DNA from: Psychromonas aquimarina ATCC BAA-1526
GTDB taxonomy: Bacteria > Pseudomonadota > Gammaproteobacteria > Enterobacterales > Psychromonadaceae
Assembly: GCF_000428725.1 (NCBI RefSeq)
Contig: NZ_AUAM01000020.1
Location: 35,775-99,774 of the forward strand
DNA length: 64,000 nucleotides
Direction of reading: 5' to 3'
The position numbers and the translations under genes are program-made. A model generated the notes under the pieces. That model worked only from the letters and a program-made list of their open reading frames with translations. It had not been told where the DNA came from and made no database searches. Position 1 is the stretch's first letter. Each line of letters opens with the position of its first letter. Below, piece after piece: positions 8,004 through 17,585 of the stretch.

Positions 8004-8723
8004 ATGACATTCACATTTAATATTCGCAGTAAAAAAATGGAGCTTCTATGCAGTGCACTATTTGCAGCCTGCCTCGCTTTATTACTGGTTCTGCTACCTT
8101 CTCCGGATATTCAGGCTCCCCTGTCTCCATTATTTGGACAGTCCCTGACACTGTTGACCGCTACAGCGAGCAATCCCTTTTTTCTCATCACAACTATTAT
8201 GCTCTGCTCTCTGGTATTTATCGCCAAAGTTAATTTAAAACAAGGTTTAATTGTCTGCATTCAGTTCGGGATACTTTTAATATTGAGCTTTATGCTTAAA
8301 AGCGGCTTAAAACATATTACCGAAGTGCCGCGCCCCTATACACAGGAGCTGGCTAAAGTTGAACTGGTAGTATCAGCTGAGCAGTTCTACAGCTTAACAA
8401 CAAAGCAGAAAGAGCAGGTTATTAAACAGGCAGAAGAAAAATTCAGCCCGTGGCGGGTACAAAACTGGCATGGTGAAACCAATTACTCACTGCCGTCCGG
8501 CCATACTATTTTTGCTGCTGTGTGTATTTTATTCTGGGGAGGTTTTTTATTACGGCGTAGAAGATATCTGCCGGCGGCACTGCTTATCAGCTGGGGAACC
8601 GGTGTTGCATTAAGCCGTATCTGGCTCGGCATGCACTGGCCTTCTGACGTATTAGCATCCATTATCTGCGCTTCGCTGCTGATTTTACTGGTACCGAAAA
8701 TCGAAGTGAAACAAGAAAGCTAA
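8004..8723 (+). CDS. pgpB: PAP2-family membrane phosphatase, PgpB-like
   Basis: A 239-residue inner-membrane lipid phosphatase acting on phosphatidylglycerol phosphate and/or undecaprenyl pyrophosphate. The three PAP2 motifs are present: C1 K-x6-RP in KHITEVPRPYTQ, C2 PSGH in NYSLPSGHTIF, and C3 SRxxxxxHxxxD in SRIWLGMHWPSD. The long loop between C1 and C2 with FYSLTTKQKEQV and the total length resemble E. coli PgpB. Several transmembrane segments flank the motifs. It ends 77 bp before the convergent alpha-amylase, with a shared hairpin between. Confidence 0.88.
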   Translation: MTFTFNIRSKKMELLCSALFAACLALLLVLLPSPDIQAPLSPLFGQSLTLLTATASNPFFLITTIMLCSLVFIAKVNLKQGLIVCIQFGILLILSFMLKSGLKHITEVPRPYTQELAKVELVVSAEQFYSLTTKQKEQVIKQAEEKFSPWRVQNWHGETNYSLPSGHTIFAAVCILFWGGFLLRRRRYLPAALLISWGTGVALSRIWLGMHWPSDVLASIICASLLILLVPKIEVKQES

Positions 8724-8739
8724 TCCCTTATTAAACAAA

Positions 8740-8779
8740 CTTGTCTCTATCTCTATTTTCAGGCAAAGATAGAGACAAG
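8740..8779. terminator. Long hairpin between pgpB and the amylase gene
   Basis: CTTGTCTCTATCT (8740-8752) pairs perfectly over 13 bp with AGATAGAGACAAG (8767-8779), loop 14 nt. No T run follows on either strand, so it may be a Rho-type or processing structure rather than a classical terminator. Its position between convergent genes supports 3'-end formation. Confidence 0.65.
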
Positions 8780-8799
8780 CATTATCCTAGAGCAGCTTA

Positions 8800-10914
8800 T
8801 TACTCAGCACATTTACTGACCATCATCTTATCCGGATCTCCTGCACCGGTTACACTGAAGCTAAACACATAACTTCCTGCCTCTGGAATAACAATTGAGG
8901 ACTCGGTTCCGGCTCCAGCAGCCACTGCGGCAGCCTGCTCCTGAGCAATAATAACATCAGCGCTGTCGGCAACAGCAAACTCTGTTGACCAGTCACCAGC
9001 TGCAAATTTAAAACTGTAAGAGGTCACTGCAGATTCATTGACCACTACCTGGTAGGTATTCTGCCCCTTGTAACTGAACTGACGAGAAGCCGGCGTTTCA
9101 GCAAAATTTCCTCCGCCGGCATAACTGCCGCGAATATACATTGCTTTACTTAGCGGATCGGCTTCACTTGAATCCGGGTTATCACAGGCTGCCATAAAAC
9201 CGCTGCCGACAAGAGATCCGGTGTCTGCCACCTGCGGCCCCCCTGCAGTAGGAGATTCAATATTGAGAAACATTGACTCAAAAGGCGCTAATGTTAGTGA
9301 ATAAACATCACCGGCAATCGCATGGCTTTCCTTGGAAAGCAGATTGGTTAATGCCCCGTCACTGCCGATCTCAGTTCCTTTAAATTCAACTGTCACCGTA
9401 TTCGAACTGACATTAACCGCATAAAGTACGTGATTATCAGCTGTATCTTTGCGGTCAATATAAATATTATCACTCGATAAAATATGAGTACGTGAACCAT
9501 TATATAGTGCAGGATTGGCACTGCGCACTGCCATTAATGAGCTGACATAACTTTTCAGATCAGCCTGCTCCGCATTTAAGGTAACATTTACACCTTCAAT
9601 TTTAGCGCTGCTGCGGGCAACATGGTCATCACAAAGCCCGGAATCTCCAGAGCAGCTCTCTATCTTATCAGCAAAGCCCTGAACTTCATCACCTATCTCT
9701 TCACCATAATAAAGAGTGATAGGACCAGAGTAAGCCGTCATAAAGCTGAAAGCAGCTTTATGACGAGCCCAGTATTCCCCCTCACTTGGTGAGCTGATTT
9801 TTCCTCGCTGCAGCAGATCACCAAAGCGGACCAGATCATGATTGCCGAGCATAAGGTTAGGCATAGCATGCGCAGGATAAGCAAGATGAGTCATAAAACC
9901 GCTGTTTAGATTAGAAGCAGGACGGCCGCCGTTACCGCTTTCTTCTACCGCAAAGGTCTGCACTACTTTATAGCGCATTGGGAAATCAAAAGCAGAAGTT
10001 AATGCCGGGCTGGCCGTAGTGCCGTAAGCTTTTTCTGCTATTTCGCCCTGGCCTTTCCAGATTTCTCCAACCATATAACCCAGCGGATTAACCGTTTCAC
10101 CGGCGGCATTTTTGTAGGTCACAGCCGAAGATGCAGCTTCAACTGTTTTACGTAACTCAATCCACTGAGCTGTCGGCACCTGATAGGCCTGATCTAAACG
10201 CCAGCCGTCAATTTTCAATTCATTGATCCAGTATGCAGCCACCTCTTTATAAAAAGCTAAATCAGACGGATAACTCGCTTCAAAACCATCGCCCTGAGGT
10301 GTGCCGTTTGTGGGAGTTAACCCATTTGGTGAAGCTGCTACATTACCTTTATGGTGACCAAAAACACCGTCAAAAAAGACATAGAGACCTTTAGCATGAG
10401 CGGCCTCAACCATCTCTTTTGCTTTAGCCAGATCACCGAAATTACTGTCTATTTTAAAATAATCACTAGTGAAATAACCCGTTGCATCCAGGCGGTCCAC
10501 CCACTCTGTCTGCCCCGGTTTAGCCGTGGACTGAAAAATCGGTGTCAACCAGATCGCATTGACACCTAAGCTCTTGATATAATCAAGCGAGTCGATTACC
10601 CCCTGCAGATCACCTTCATGGTGGCTGGTACCATAACCTGTACCGTAACCAATATTACTGTCACCATCAATAAATGACTCCACCATTATCTGATAGGTTA
10701 CTAGTCCGCAGGTTTTAGAAACCGATTCTTGCCCCTGATAACAGTTATATTTATCGTTAGACAGCTCAACATCTGCGGTGATATCGTTTCCACCGGAGCC
10801 AGGCGCTGGATTTGGCGTTACAGCGGTTGAATCCGTACTGTCACTGCTGTTGCAGGCACTTAAAGTTAATGCCAGTGACAGTGCCAGTGATATTTTTGAA
10901 AATGCGTATTTCAT
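8800..10914 (-). CDS. Alpha-amylase, GH13 family, exported lipoprotein
   Basis: A 704-residue enzyme that hydrolyses starch or maltodextrin alpha-1,4 links. A lipoprotein signal (ALSLALTLSAC) puts the lipidated Cys at residue 21. The GH13 barrel carries the conserved regions: FDGVFGHHK (region I, about 181-189), GWRLDQAY with nucleophile Asp241, VGEIWKG with acid/base Glu284, and LGNHDL with Asp360. A C-terminal domain of about 130 residues after residue 570 (AMYIRGSYAGGG onward) looks like a beta-sandwich accessory, possibly carbohydrate-binding. A clear AGGAAAG ribosome site precedes the start. Two LacI-type operators about 370 bp upstream suggest sugar-dependent control. Confidence 0.9.
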   Translation of the reverse strand: MKYAFSKISLALSLALTLSACNSSDSTDSTAVTPNPAPGSGGNDITADVELSNDKYNCYQGQESVSKTCGLVTYQIMVESFIDGDSNIGYGTGYGTSHHEGDLQGVIDSLDYIKSLGVNAIWLTPIFQSTAKPGQTEWVDRLDATGYFTSDYFKIDSNFGDLAKAKEMVEAAHAKGLYVFFDGVFGHHKGNVAASPNGLTPTNGTPQGDGFEASYPSDLAFYKEVAAYWINELKIDGWRLDQAYQVPTAQWIELRKTVEAASSAVTYKNAAGETVNPLGYMVGEIWKGQGEIAEKAYGTTASPALTSAFDFPMRYKVVQTFAVEESGNGGRPASNLNSGFMTHLAYPAHAMPNLMLGNHDLVRFGDLLQRGKISSPSEGEYWARHKAAFSFMTAYSGPITLYYGEEIGDEVQGFADKIESCSGDSGLCDDHVARSSAKIEGVNVTLNAEQADLKSYVSSLMAVRSANPALYNGSRTHILSSDNIYIDRKDTADNHVLYAVNVSSNTVTVEFKGTEIGSDGALTNLLSKESHAIAGDVYSLTLAPFESMFLNIESPTAGGPQVADTGSLVGSGFMAACDNPDSSEADPLSKAMYIRGSYAGGGNFAETPASRQFSYKGQNTYQVVVNESAVTSYSFKFAAGDWSTEFAVADSADVIIAQEQAAAVAAGAGTESSIVIPEAGSYVFSFSVTGAGDPDKMMVSKCAE

Positions 10915-11361
10915 CTGCTTTCCTTTTAATTGTAATTATCATCCCGGCGCAGATTTAAGCATATGAATAAAAAAGATGAAGAGCTGTACAGCGATATTAT
11001 TCTGTTAAGTTGATCTTCTTAGCAAAAACACCGCAAAAAACACAAATTGTTTGAAGTCACACGTAATTTCAAAGCAGCAAAAAGATGAGCAGACGGTTAT
11101 ATTTTTAGCAGCCGGCAGGTTACAACAAATATTAATTAGAATTAATCAGATTGAAAGAACATTATAAAACAAGGAAATAAACACACTGAAATACAACCAG
11201 TTAGAATGAAACTGATAATCTTAATCAGTCAGATGCAGTGTTAAAGAAGATTATTAATATATCTCAACTTTATTCAGACAGGTAAACGTTTACATCAAAC
11301 CACTCACACGACAACAGGTAAACGTTTACATTAAACCAATTGTAAATCTGGTTATTTTTTC
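10915..11361. other. 447-bp intergenic region upstream of the amylase
   Basis: AT-rich, with no convincing coding sequence on either strand. It holds the amylase ribosome-binding site at its left end and the pair of palindromic operators at 11281-11331, close to the 3' end of the pilin gene. The spacing implies a long amylase leader or a promoter near 11250-11300. Confidence 0.6.
11281..11331. promoter_or_regulatory. Tandem LacI-family operators
   Basis: The palindrome GTAAACGTTTAC occurs twice, at 11282-11293 and 11318-11329, 36 bp apart. Each sits in a longer match, CAGGTAAACGTTTACAT followed by C or T and AAACCA. An even palindrome with a central CG is the hallmark of LacI/GalR-family binding sites. 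The nearest downstream target is the alpha-amylase on the minus strand. The regulator gene is not in the window. Confidence 0.75.
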
Positions 11362-11916
11362 CTAATCAGGATCAGAGTCCGTAATAACGCGGCCGTCGCG
11401 TGAATCGTAATATATAGACAATGAAGCTAACGGATTGTAGAAAAAACGGCATTGATCCGGATGGATATAAGTAACTAAATAATCAGAGTCCGCTTCATCA
11501 GAAGACAAAGATACTGTCGGGCCTTCCTCTAAAACGGTGATCCATACTGAAATACAATCCTCGGTATTATCCAGTCTTGGACTAACTTCAAAAGGAGGCC
11601 AGCTCTGAGCCGGCCAGCCCCACTGATTAATATCTAACTGTCCGGCAGTACCGCTGCCGTACACCTGTAAATTATCTACAGGTCCAGAACCACCTGTCGA
11701 GATCCATTTCATATTAGCAAGATTAATAGCAGCGGAAAAAGCGCCGCCGGTTGATTTTACAACTGCTGCTTCAGCATCCTCACTCATAGAAAAAAACTTA
11801 GGCAGTGCTGTTGCTGCTAATATGCCGAGAATGACAATAACAACCACTAGTTCAATAAGGGTAAACCCTCGTACTTTATTTATAGCACTGCTTTTATTAC
11901 ACATACTGCCGTCCAT
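11362..11916 (-). CDS. MshA-like type IV pilin
   Basis: A 184-residue prepilin with a short basic leader and the type IV cleavage site G/FTLIELVVVIVILGILAATALPKF, including Glu5 of the mature protein. The downstream stretch FFSMSEDAEAAVVKSTGGAF is like MSHA major pilins, and a C-terminal Cys pair (EDCISVW and DQCRFFY) probably forms the D-region disulphide. It would be processed by PilD and assembled in the inner membrane. No other pilus gene is nearby, so it is an orphan pilin or minor subunit. An in-frame ATG at 11904 is an alternative start giving a leader of more usual length. Confidence 0.82.
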   Translation of the reverse strand: MDGSMCNKSSAINKVRGFTLIELVVVIVILGILAATALPKFFSMSEDAEAAVVKSTGGAFSAAINLANMKWISTGGSGPVDNLQVYGSGTAGQLDINQWGWPAQSWPPFEVSPRLDNTEDCISVWITVLEEGPTVSLSSDEADSDYLVTYIHPDQCRFFYNPLASLSIYYDSRDGRVITDSDPD

Positions 11917-12560
11917 GAATATCTATATATAATATTAGCGTTTTACAGGAAAATTATTTTTTGAATTTGATTCTATTCAATGAAAACGCAGAAAAGAACG
12001 CTTTAGACAATCTCACTTATAACAGGTAATAGAGAGTTAACGGCATAAACGAACACAGCGTTTTATTCTTAAACTGTCCATGCAGTTTAAGAATAATCTG
12101 CATCAGCAAAGCGAATAGACATGAATATATTTCTCAAATATACTATCGAAACTAATATCAGCACTTGATTTTTTACACCTATATTCACCTCAATAACAAT
12201 AAATGAATATAATCTCCTGCCTACACTGTAAAATACCATAAAAAGTCATAATCCACAGACTCATCACAGAGAAAATAACAAGTTAAACACTCTAAATTCA
12301 GATAGATACGATATATATATGATTAAGCAGCACCACTTAGCTGCAATGACTTTCCGCACGCAACAGACAGTATTCACTCCAACTTAATATCACTAAGCAG
12401 CATTACATAGCGGCAACATTTAGCGGCATGACACAGTGGTATATCCGGATGCCGACAAGTCTCACAAACTGTAATGGATGATTAATAACCTGTTGCGCTA
12501 AGAGCACCTAGTTTGCTATAAAAGTATTTCCGATAAATACCCCTATTTTATGGATATGTT
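11917..12560. other. 644-bp AT-rich intergenic region with inverted and direct repeats
   Basis: No ORF with coding character was found. It contains a 14-bp perfect inverted repeat at 12063-12096 and two related 25-bp blocks beginning about 12323 and 12393 (ttaagcagcaccacttagct... and ctaagcagcattacatagcg...), 70 bp apart, with 19 of 25 positions shared. A third partial echo, TTTAGCGGCATGAC, follows near 12419. Confidence 0.5.
12063..12096. repeat. 14-bp perfect inverted repeat
   Basis: TTATTCTTAAACTG (12063-12076) is mirrored exactly by CAGTTTAAGAATAA (12083-12096) with spacer TCCATG. The AT-rich stem without a T tail could be an operator or a structured leader upstream of the pilin gene. 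Confidence 0.6.
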
Positions 12561-13154
12561 ATGCCCTCTTCCGCAAGTTATATACCTAAAGAATTTAAAT
12601 GGAATAAAAGTAATATTGAGTGGTTAAAAAGTTACCTGGCTCAGAAAACTCCCCTGCTCAATCAAATAAGCAGCGGTATAGGCATAGATATACATAACCT
12701 CAATTTACTGCGCTTTAATGAATTATGTGAGCTGCTTGATAAATCAGCAGATGGTCGTGAATTAAGATCTCGTTTGTTTCGAGCCTGGCGTAGTAAAAAA
12801 TCACGAGACAGCGACAACGGTAAAAAACTATATACCTTTAATCTGGATATTAAAGCCGGCACTCAACTCAAAAAACTGGCTAAAAACCGTACTATCAACA
12901 GCACACTGGAAGATCTGATATTCGGCACTTATCAATCAGACGAAATTAAACGCGCACAAGCGAAGCAGTTAAAGGCCGAGCAGAAAGAGATTGAGCGGCA
13001 GGAAGAAACCAGAAAAGAAGTTGAAGACGAAACGGCTAAAAATTATGATGTAAAAGAGCTGGCCGCCCAGGAAAAATCTGAATTAATCCGCACTATATTA
13101 AAATTACATAAACAGCTTAAAGATTATGAAAAACAACTGCCGAGCAATAAATAA
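12561..13154 (+). CDS. MatP-like ribbon-helix-helix/coiled-coil protein
   Basis: A 197-residue soluble protein I cannot assign with certainty. Residues 1-75 look like a small helical domain, ending in a basic run (FRAWRSKKSR). Residues 88-122 (KKLYTFNLDIKAGTQLKKLA, then NSTLEDLIFG) have the beta-strand plus two-helix layout of a ribbon-helix-helix. Residues 127-193 form a long charged coiled coil. This order, basic run then RHH then coiled coil, resembles the C-terminal two thirds of MatP, the Ter macrodomain organiser, but the N-terminus differs. It may be a MatP-related nucleoid or regulatory protein. Direct repeats in its upstream region could be its own sites. Confidence 0.5.
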   Translation: MPSSASYIPKEFKWNKSNIEWLKSYLAQKTPLLNQISSGIGIDIHNLNLLRFNELCELLDKSADGRELRSRLFRAWRSKKSRDSDNGKKLYTFNLDIKAGTQLKKLAKNRTINSTLEDLIFGTYQSDEIKRAQAKQLKAEQKEIERQEETRKEVEDETAKNYDVKELAAQEKSELIRTILKLHKQLKDYEKQLPSNK

Positions 13155-13216
13155 TGGTTGAACAGTTTATCTGCTGCTGGCGGAGAACATTTCAAAGAGG
13201 AATAAATTCAACATAT

Positions 13217-13249
13217 AAAAAAACAGGCGCCATTTTTCAATAGCGCCTG
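13217..13249 (-). terminator. Intrinsic terminator of the chemoreceptor gene
   Basis: On the minus strand, CAGGCGC and GCGCCTG arms (13224-13230 and 13243-13249) are followed by seven Ts (the A run at 13217-13223). On the plus strand the same stem is followed a few bases later by a T run, so it may also stop the MatP-like gene. Confidence 0.85.
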
Positions 13250-13267
13250 CCCTGTGTTTTTTTATTA

Positions 13268-15220
13268 CTATTCGGTTTTAAACTGGCTGACATGTGCGGT
13301 CAGCTGATCAGATAACTCTTCAAGTGACTGTGCATGTTTTCCAGCTTCAGAAGAAGCAGCATTAGCTTCATTAGCACCTGTTTGAATTTCTACCACATTA
13401 CGGTTTATCTCTTCAGCAACAAGATGCTGCTCCTCTGCTGAGGTAGCAATCTGAGTAGTCATATCGCGAATTGTTTTAACCGACAGCTGAATAGACTCAA
13501 AAATAGACTCCGTGGATGCCGTATGCTCAGCGGTTTGTTTTGAATGCACCATGCTGCTTGATAATTTGCTTGCCACCACCTCGGTACGCTGACGTAAACT
13601 GCTTAAACGCTGATCTATCTCCTGCGTAGACTCAGCAGTACGACCAGCAAGGGTTCTCACTTCATCAGCAACAACAGCAAACCCCCTTCCCTGTTCTCCG
13701 GCTCTGGCGGCCTCAATAGCAGCATTTAAAGCAAGCAGATTAGTCTGCTCGGCAATACCGCGGATTGTATCTAAAATAACCGTGATATTATTAGATTCTT
13801 CTGCAAGTTCGGCCATTGCATCATTGGATTCTGCAAGAATATTTTCCAGCGATGCTACCGCATCAACCGTTCCTTGAATCAGCTCCCTGCCCTGATCAAC
13901 CTGCTGGTCGCCGTTATCTGCAGCGGAAGCTGCTTCGGTACAGTTTAATGCTACTTCATTAGCTGTTGCGACCATTTCATGAAACGCAGTGGTAACCTGA
14001 TCAATTGAGGCAAGCTGATTATGAGAAACAACATCCACTTCCGCTGAGGCATTTCTTGCCTGGGTTGAAATACTGTTCATCTCCTTACTGGTAACGGTCA
14101 CTTTGCTGACAATCTGATAAATATTACTGATAAAAGTATTAAATGCGCTGGCCATTTCACCAGATTCATCTTTAGTTCTAATATCAAGCCGGCGGGTTAA
14201 ATCCCCTTCACCCGATGCAATATCCTGCAGCCCTTCCGTGATTGCACTCATAGGTTTAGTAATCATCCCCGACAGCCAGAATCCGGCAGCGATAAATATA
14301 ATCAGTAATATAGCGCTGATAAACAGCATCTTAGTCGTCATGCTGTTTGCCTGTGCATAGACCTCATCGGTATTCACCAGGCCGATGAATTTCCAGCCTA
14401 AAGCCGGTGAGACATAAACATTCGCAAACCACTCGCTGCCGTCCAGTTCAACAGGATGTAATCCCTGAGACATATCTGCCAGATCAGCATAAGCGCCGCC
14501 GAGTGAATTAAGCTGTTTAAAATTGTGATCCGGATTGCGCGGATCTGCTAAAACATTACCGCTATCCTCTATCAGAATGACATAACCCGATTCGGCAAAA
14601 GTAACATTTTTTACCATTTCGGTCAGTTTTGATAATGTAACATCTACACCTACAGTACCAAATGAGCCGTCCTGCCCTTCAAACCGCTGCAGGTAATCAA
14701 GCAGCGGCGTTCCCGTTACTGAATCAGCATAAGCGGGTACACGAACAGGCGTAGTTGAATTAATTGAGCTGGTATACCAGGGACGCACACGAGGATCATA
14801 ATGATCCGCACTTTTACTTGTCGGCCATTGAATATAACCACCATGATCCATGCCCAGATAAACGTAAGCAAGATCCGGCCGGGCTTCACCAAAGGCCGCC
14901 ATCATTTCAAATGCAGTCGCTTCAACAGGAGAGTTCTGCAGCGGCGTCATATCTTGTGAAGACAGACCAACATAGCTGGTTACCGATTTATCCAGCTGGC
15001 GTATCTGCATCACATTCGCTAAGAACCTGGCGTCTTCAGCAAGGCCGTTCAGATAAAGCGTAAACGCAGTATCAACATGGGTAATCTCTGAAGAGCTTGA
15101 ATGCTGAAAAGATAAAACCGCATTATCACGAATACTCTTAATAACGAGCCCGGATAAAATCAGCACTGGAAATAAGACACTTGCGACAAGAGCAAGCTGA
15201 AATTTTGTACGTATTTTCAT
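13268..15220 (-). CDS. Methyl-accepting chemotaxis protein with a periplasmic double-Cache sensor
   Basis: A 650-residue inner-membrane chemoreceptor. An N-terminal membrane segment (residues about 8-28) is followed by a periplasmic dCache ligand-binding region (about 35-280, with [10 protein letters not shown] and DPRVRPWY). A second membrane span lies around 293-317, then a HAMP domain ([20 protein letters not shown]) and the MA signalling domain with the hairpin tip [20 protein letters not shown]. dCache receptors commonly sense amino acids or small carboxylates; the ligand is unknown here. No CheR-docking pentapeptide ends the protein. The gene is monocistronic with its own terminator and a good AAGG ribosome site. 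Confidence 0.93.
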   Translation of the reverse strand: MKIRTKFQLALVASVLFPVLILSGLVIKSIRDNAVLSFQHSSSSEITHVDTAFTLYLNGLAEDARFLANVMQIRQLDKSVTSYVGLSSQDMTPLQNSPVEATAFEMMAAFGEARPDLAYVYLGMDHGGYIQWPTSKSADHYDPRVRPWYTSSINSTTPVRVPAYADSVTGTPLLDYLQRFEGQDGSFGTVGVDVTLSKLTEMVKNVTFAESGYVILIEDSGNVLADPRNPDHNFKQLNSLGGAYADLADMSQGLHPVELDGSEWFANVYVSPALGWKFIGLVNTDEVYAQANSMTTKMLFISAILLIIFIAAGFWLSGMITKPMSAITEGLQDIASGEGDLTRRLDIRTKDESGEMASAFNTFISNIYQIVSKVTVTSKEMNSISTQARNASAEVDVVSHNQLASIDQVTTAFHEMVATANEVALNCTEAASAADNGDQQVDQGRELIQGTVDAVASLENILAESNDAMAELAEESNNITVILDTIRGIAEQTNLLALNAAIEAARAGEQGRGFAVVADEVRTLAGRTAESTQEIDQRLSSLRQRTEVVASKLSSSMVHSKQTAEHTASTESIFESIQLSVKTIRDMTTQIATSAEEQHLVAEEINRNVVEIQTGANEANAASSEAGKHAQSLEELSDQLTAHVSQFKTE

Positions 15221-15542
15221 AGATTACCTTCTTTTGAGCTGCATCCTTTTATTGAGTTATCTTCACCTGCTTTGCCGCAGTTAACTCAATCCATTCCTTT
15301 AAATTTTAGATTAGGATAAATGCACAAAATAACCAGTCTCAGCAGTGTATTAGCTTTGTACAGGACAAAAAACTAACCCTGCTAGTCAAATTAACTTTTC
15401 ACAAAGCAGATGTACTTCAAAGCTTTTTAGACGATACAGACAATAAATAGAAAACAGCGGCTGTTACGGGAAGAGTTAAAAATTTTAAAAGCACTGCTTA
15501 CAAGTGAAATATAACAGCGGTTGTGGAATACAGTTCATTTGT
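15221..15542. other. 322-bp intergenic region
   Basis: This is the upstream region of the chemoreceptor and the downstream region of the methyltransferase gene. It is AT-rich; I see no ORF, RNA gene or clear operator. Confidence 0.5.
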
Positions 15543-16100
15543 TCAAACCGCCGTTTTTTGAGGGACTCTGCTGACCCTATATAAAAACACAGGTGACTTG
15601 TAAAAGTCATTCAACCGGATCACTTTCTCCGGCTGCCATGCTGGAAGCGCAAAATTATTACTGATCAGAAAGTTAATATTCCCAGGCTGGGCCGCTAACT
15701 TGTTTTTGATTTTTAGCATAGCCAGCGGATCTAAATAACAGATTAATAGCGAAGCATTATAAAGATCTGCTTTGTAAAAATCCTGTTTATACAAGGTTAG
15801 GTTTTTCAACCGCAGGCACTTGCCGATTATTTTCGTTGTTAACCAGGGTAATAAAGACAGCTCATAACCGATTATTTGTCTTTGCGGATATCTGCGTGCC
15901 AAACGAATAACCAGATTGCCCCAGCCGCTGCCCAGATCAACCACTGTACCAGTGCCGCTTTCATCGATCAGCTGAATTACGGCTTTAAACGCGGTGTTTG
16001 AACTAGGCATGGGTGATATACCTAATTTTATGGTGTTATAGATAATAGAGACAGTCATTAACAGCAGTAATGAAAATAATAAAATATAAAAAGCCGGCAA
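15543..16100 (-). CDS. Membrane-anchored class I SAM methyltransferase, FAM173/ATPSCKMT-like
   Basis: A 185-residue protein with one N-terminal membrane helix (YILLFSLLLLMTVSIIY) followed by a short methyltransferase core: motif I VVDLGSGWGNLVIRLA, then IIGYELSLLPWL and the acidic stretch LYKQDFYKADLYN. A single N-terminal anchor and the GYELxxxPWL pattern are typical of the FAM173 lysine methyltransferase group and its bacterial relatives. The bacterial substrate is not known. Translation would start at a TTG (16100); the first ATG at 16058 would cut into the membrane helix. It is divergent from the lipase gene. Confidence 0.7.
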   Translation of the reverse strand: MPAFYILLFSLLLLMTVSIIYNTIKLGISPMPSSNTAFKAVIQLIDESGTGTVVDLGSGWGNLVIRLARRYPQRQIIGYELSLLPWLTTKIIGKCLRLKNLTLYKQDFYKADLYNASLLICYLDPLAMLKIKNKLAAQPGNINFLISNNFALPAWQPEKVIRLNDFYKSPVFLYRVSRVPQKTAV

Positions 16101-16252
16101 AATATAGTTCTCAAATGTAGAAGTTAAAAGTGAAATAATTCTTCAGCCTGTTATCAGGCCATAAAAACAGACGCTGAAATCTTTATCTTTAAAATAAATA
16201 GTACTATTTTATTACTATTAATTCAGTCGCTTAACTGCAGAAGTTTTTACAT

Positions 16253-17533
16253 ATGAAAATGCCAAAATTACATTTAACAGCAGTTGTCTTATCAGCAGTT
16301 TTACAGTTTTCGTGTACTGATATGTTTAAATTACAGAACGATTTAGATTCAATTAACAAGATAGCACGCAGTTATTCGATTACTATCTCCTTCGATGAAG
16401 CCGTAGCTCAATCATCACGATCTCCTGTTATCTTAATAAGCCTGCAGGACAAAGCTGAGCAGAATATTGGTACCTACCGCTTTATTGATCAGCAAAGCCG
16501 AATTGAATTTAACTCCGGTGATAATCTGCATGCATTTTTTGCTTTTGCTGACCTGAATCAGGATTTTATTTATCAGAAAACGGAACCCTTCTCATTAGTA
16601 AAAATCCAGCCGGCTTCTTTAACCGAAAAGCATACGCAGTCTCAATCAACAATGAAACTAAGCTATTCAGGGCAGGAGAACGGCCCCGTTCCCGACTTCC
16701 TGGTCGGCGTGCATTTTTCAAAATTTACGCAAATATTTGGTCTGCATATCAACGTTGGTACAGTGACTTCAATAGACAGCCCCCTGTTCACAATTGAACA
16801 TGGGAGAACAGGGATGTGGGAGCCGTTTACCTTTTTAAAAAACGGCGGTTTTGGTGTCCATATGCTGCAGAAATACGATCCTGATAAAATACCTGTTTTA
16901 TTTGTTCACGGTATGGGCGACGGACCGCTTAGATTTAAACCTCTGATCAACAAATTAGATACCTCAAAATACCAGGCATGGGTATACAGCTACCCTACCG
17001 CTTACCGCCTGCAGAATACCGCCAGCGGACTTTCTGCACTAATGAAATCACTGCATTATCAATATCGATTTACACAACTGCATATTGTTGCACACAGCAT
17101 GGGAGGTTTAATTTCGAAGGCTTATATTAACGAATGCTCAGCAAAAGAAGACTGTAGTTATTTGAGCAGCTTCACGACGATTTCAACCCCATGGCTTGGT
17201 CATCACGGCGCACAGTCCGGCGTAACATATTCGCCGGTAGTTATGCCGTCGTGGATTGATATGAGCCCGGACAGTCAATTCCTGGCTGATCTATTTAACC
17301 AGCCGTTAACGGTTAACCTGCAGTATAATTTACTGTTTACTTTTAAAACCGGTAAAAAATTCAGCAGGGAAAGCAGCGACGGCGTCATCTCTTTACACAG
17401 CCAGCTACGCAGGCAGGCTCAAAACAGTGCATTTAAAATCAAGGGCTATGATCAGACACATACCTCAATATTTTACAGCGAAATAATGTCCGGCGATTTA
17501 TTCAAATTATTCACCTTATCAGAACAACCATAA
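16253..17533 (+). CDS. Exported alpha/beta-hydrolase, lipase-like
   Basis: A 426-residue protein with an N-terminal export signal (HLTAVVLSAVLQFSC); Cys21 could be lipidated although Gln at position -3 is atypical. Residues 40-190 form an uncharacterised N-terminal region. The hydrolase domain begins IPVLFVHGMGDGP (oxyanion-hole HG), has the nucleophile elbow AHSMGG with Ser282, and ends with a likely His in YDQTHTSIFYS. The fold is closest to triacylglycerol lipases and PGAP1-like esterases. It would act in the periplasm or at the cell surface. It is convergent with the baeR-like gene, with a hairpin between. Confidence 0.78.
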   Translation: MKMPKLHLTAVVLSAVLQFSCTDMFKLQNDLDSINKIARSYSITISFDEAVAQSSRSPVILISLQDKAEQNIGTYRFIDQQSRIEFNSGDNLHAFFAFADLNQDFIYQKTEPFSLVKIQPASLTEKHTQSQSTMKLSYSGQENGPVPDFLVGVHFSKFTQIFGLHINVGTVTSIDSPLFTIEHGRTGMWEPFTFLKNGGFGVHMLQKYDPDKIPVLFVHGMGDGPLRFKPLINKLDTSKYQAWVYSYPTAYRLQNTASGLSALMKSLHYQYRFTQLHIVAHSMGGLISKAYINECSAKEDCSYLSSFTTISTPWLGHHGAQSGVTYSPVVMPSWIDMSPDSQFLADLFNQPLTVNLQYNLLFTFKTGKKFSRESSDGVISLHSQLRRQAQNSAFKIKGYDQTHTSIFYSEIMSGDLFKLFTLSEQP

Positions 17534-17556
17534 CAAAACCTGCAGCTGATACAGCA

Positions 17557-17585
17557 GATGCTAATGCTGTGATCCGCTTAGCATC
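17557..17585. terminator. Hairpin shared by the lipase and response-regulator genes
   Basis: GATGCTAA (17557-17564) and TTAGCATC (17578-17585) form a perfect 8-bp stem with a 13-nt loop, overlapping the last bases of the regulator gene. There is no strong T tract. Confidence 0.5.
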
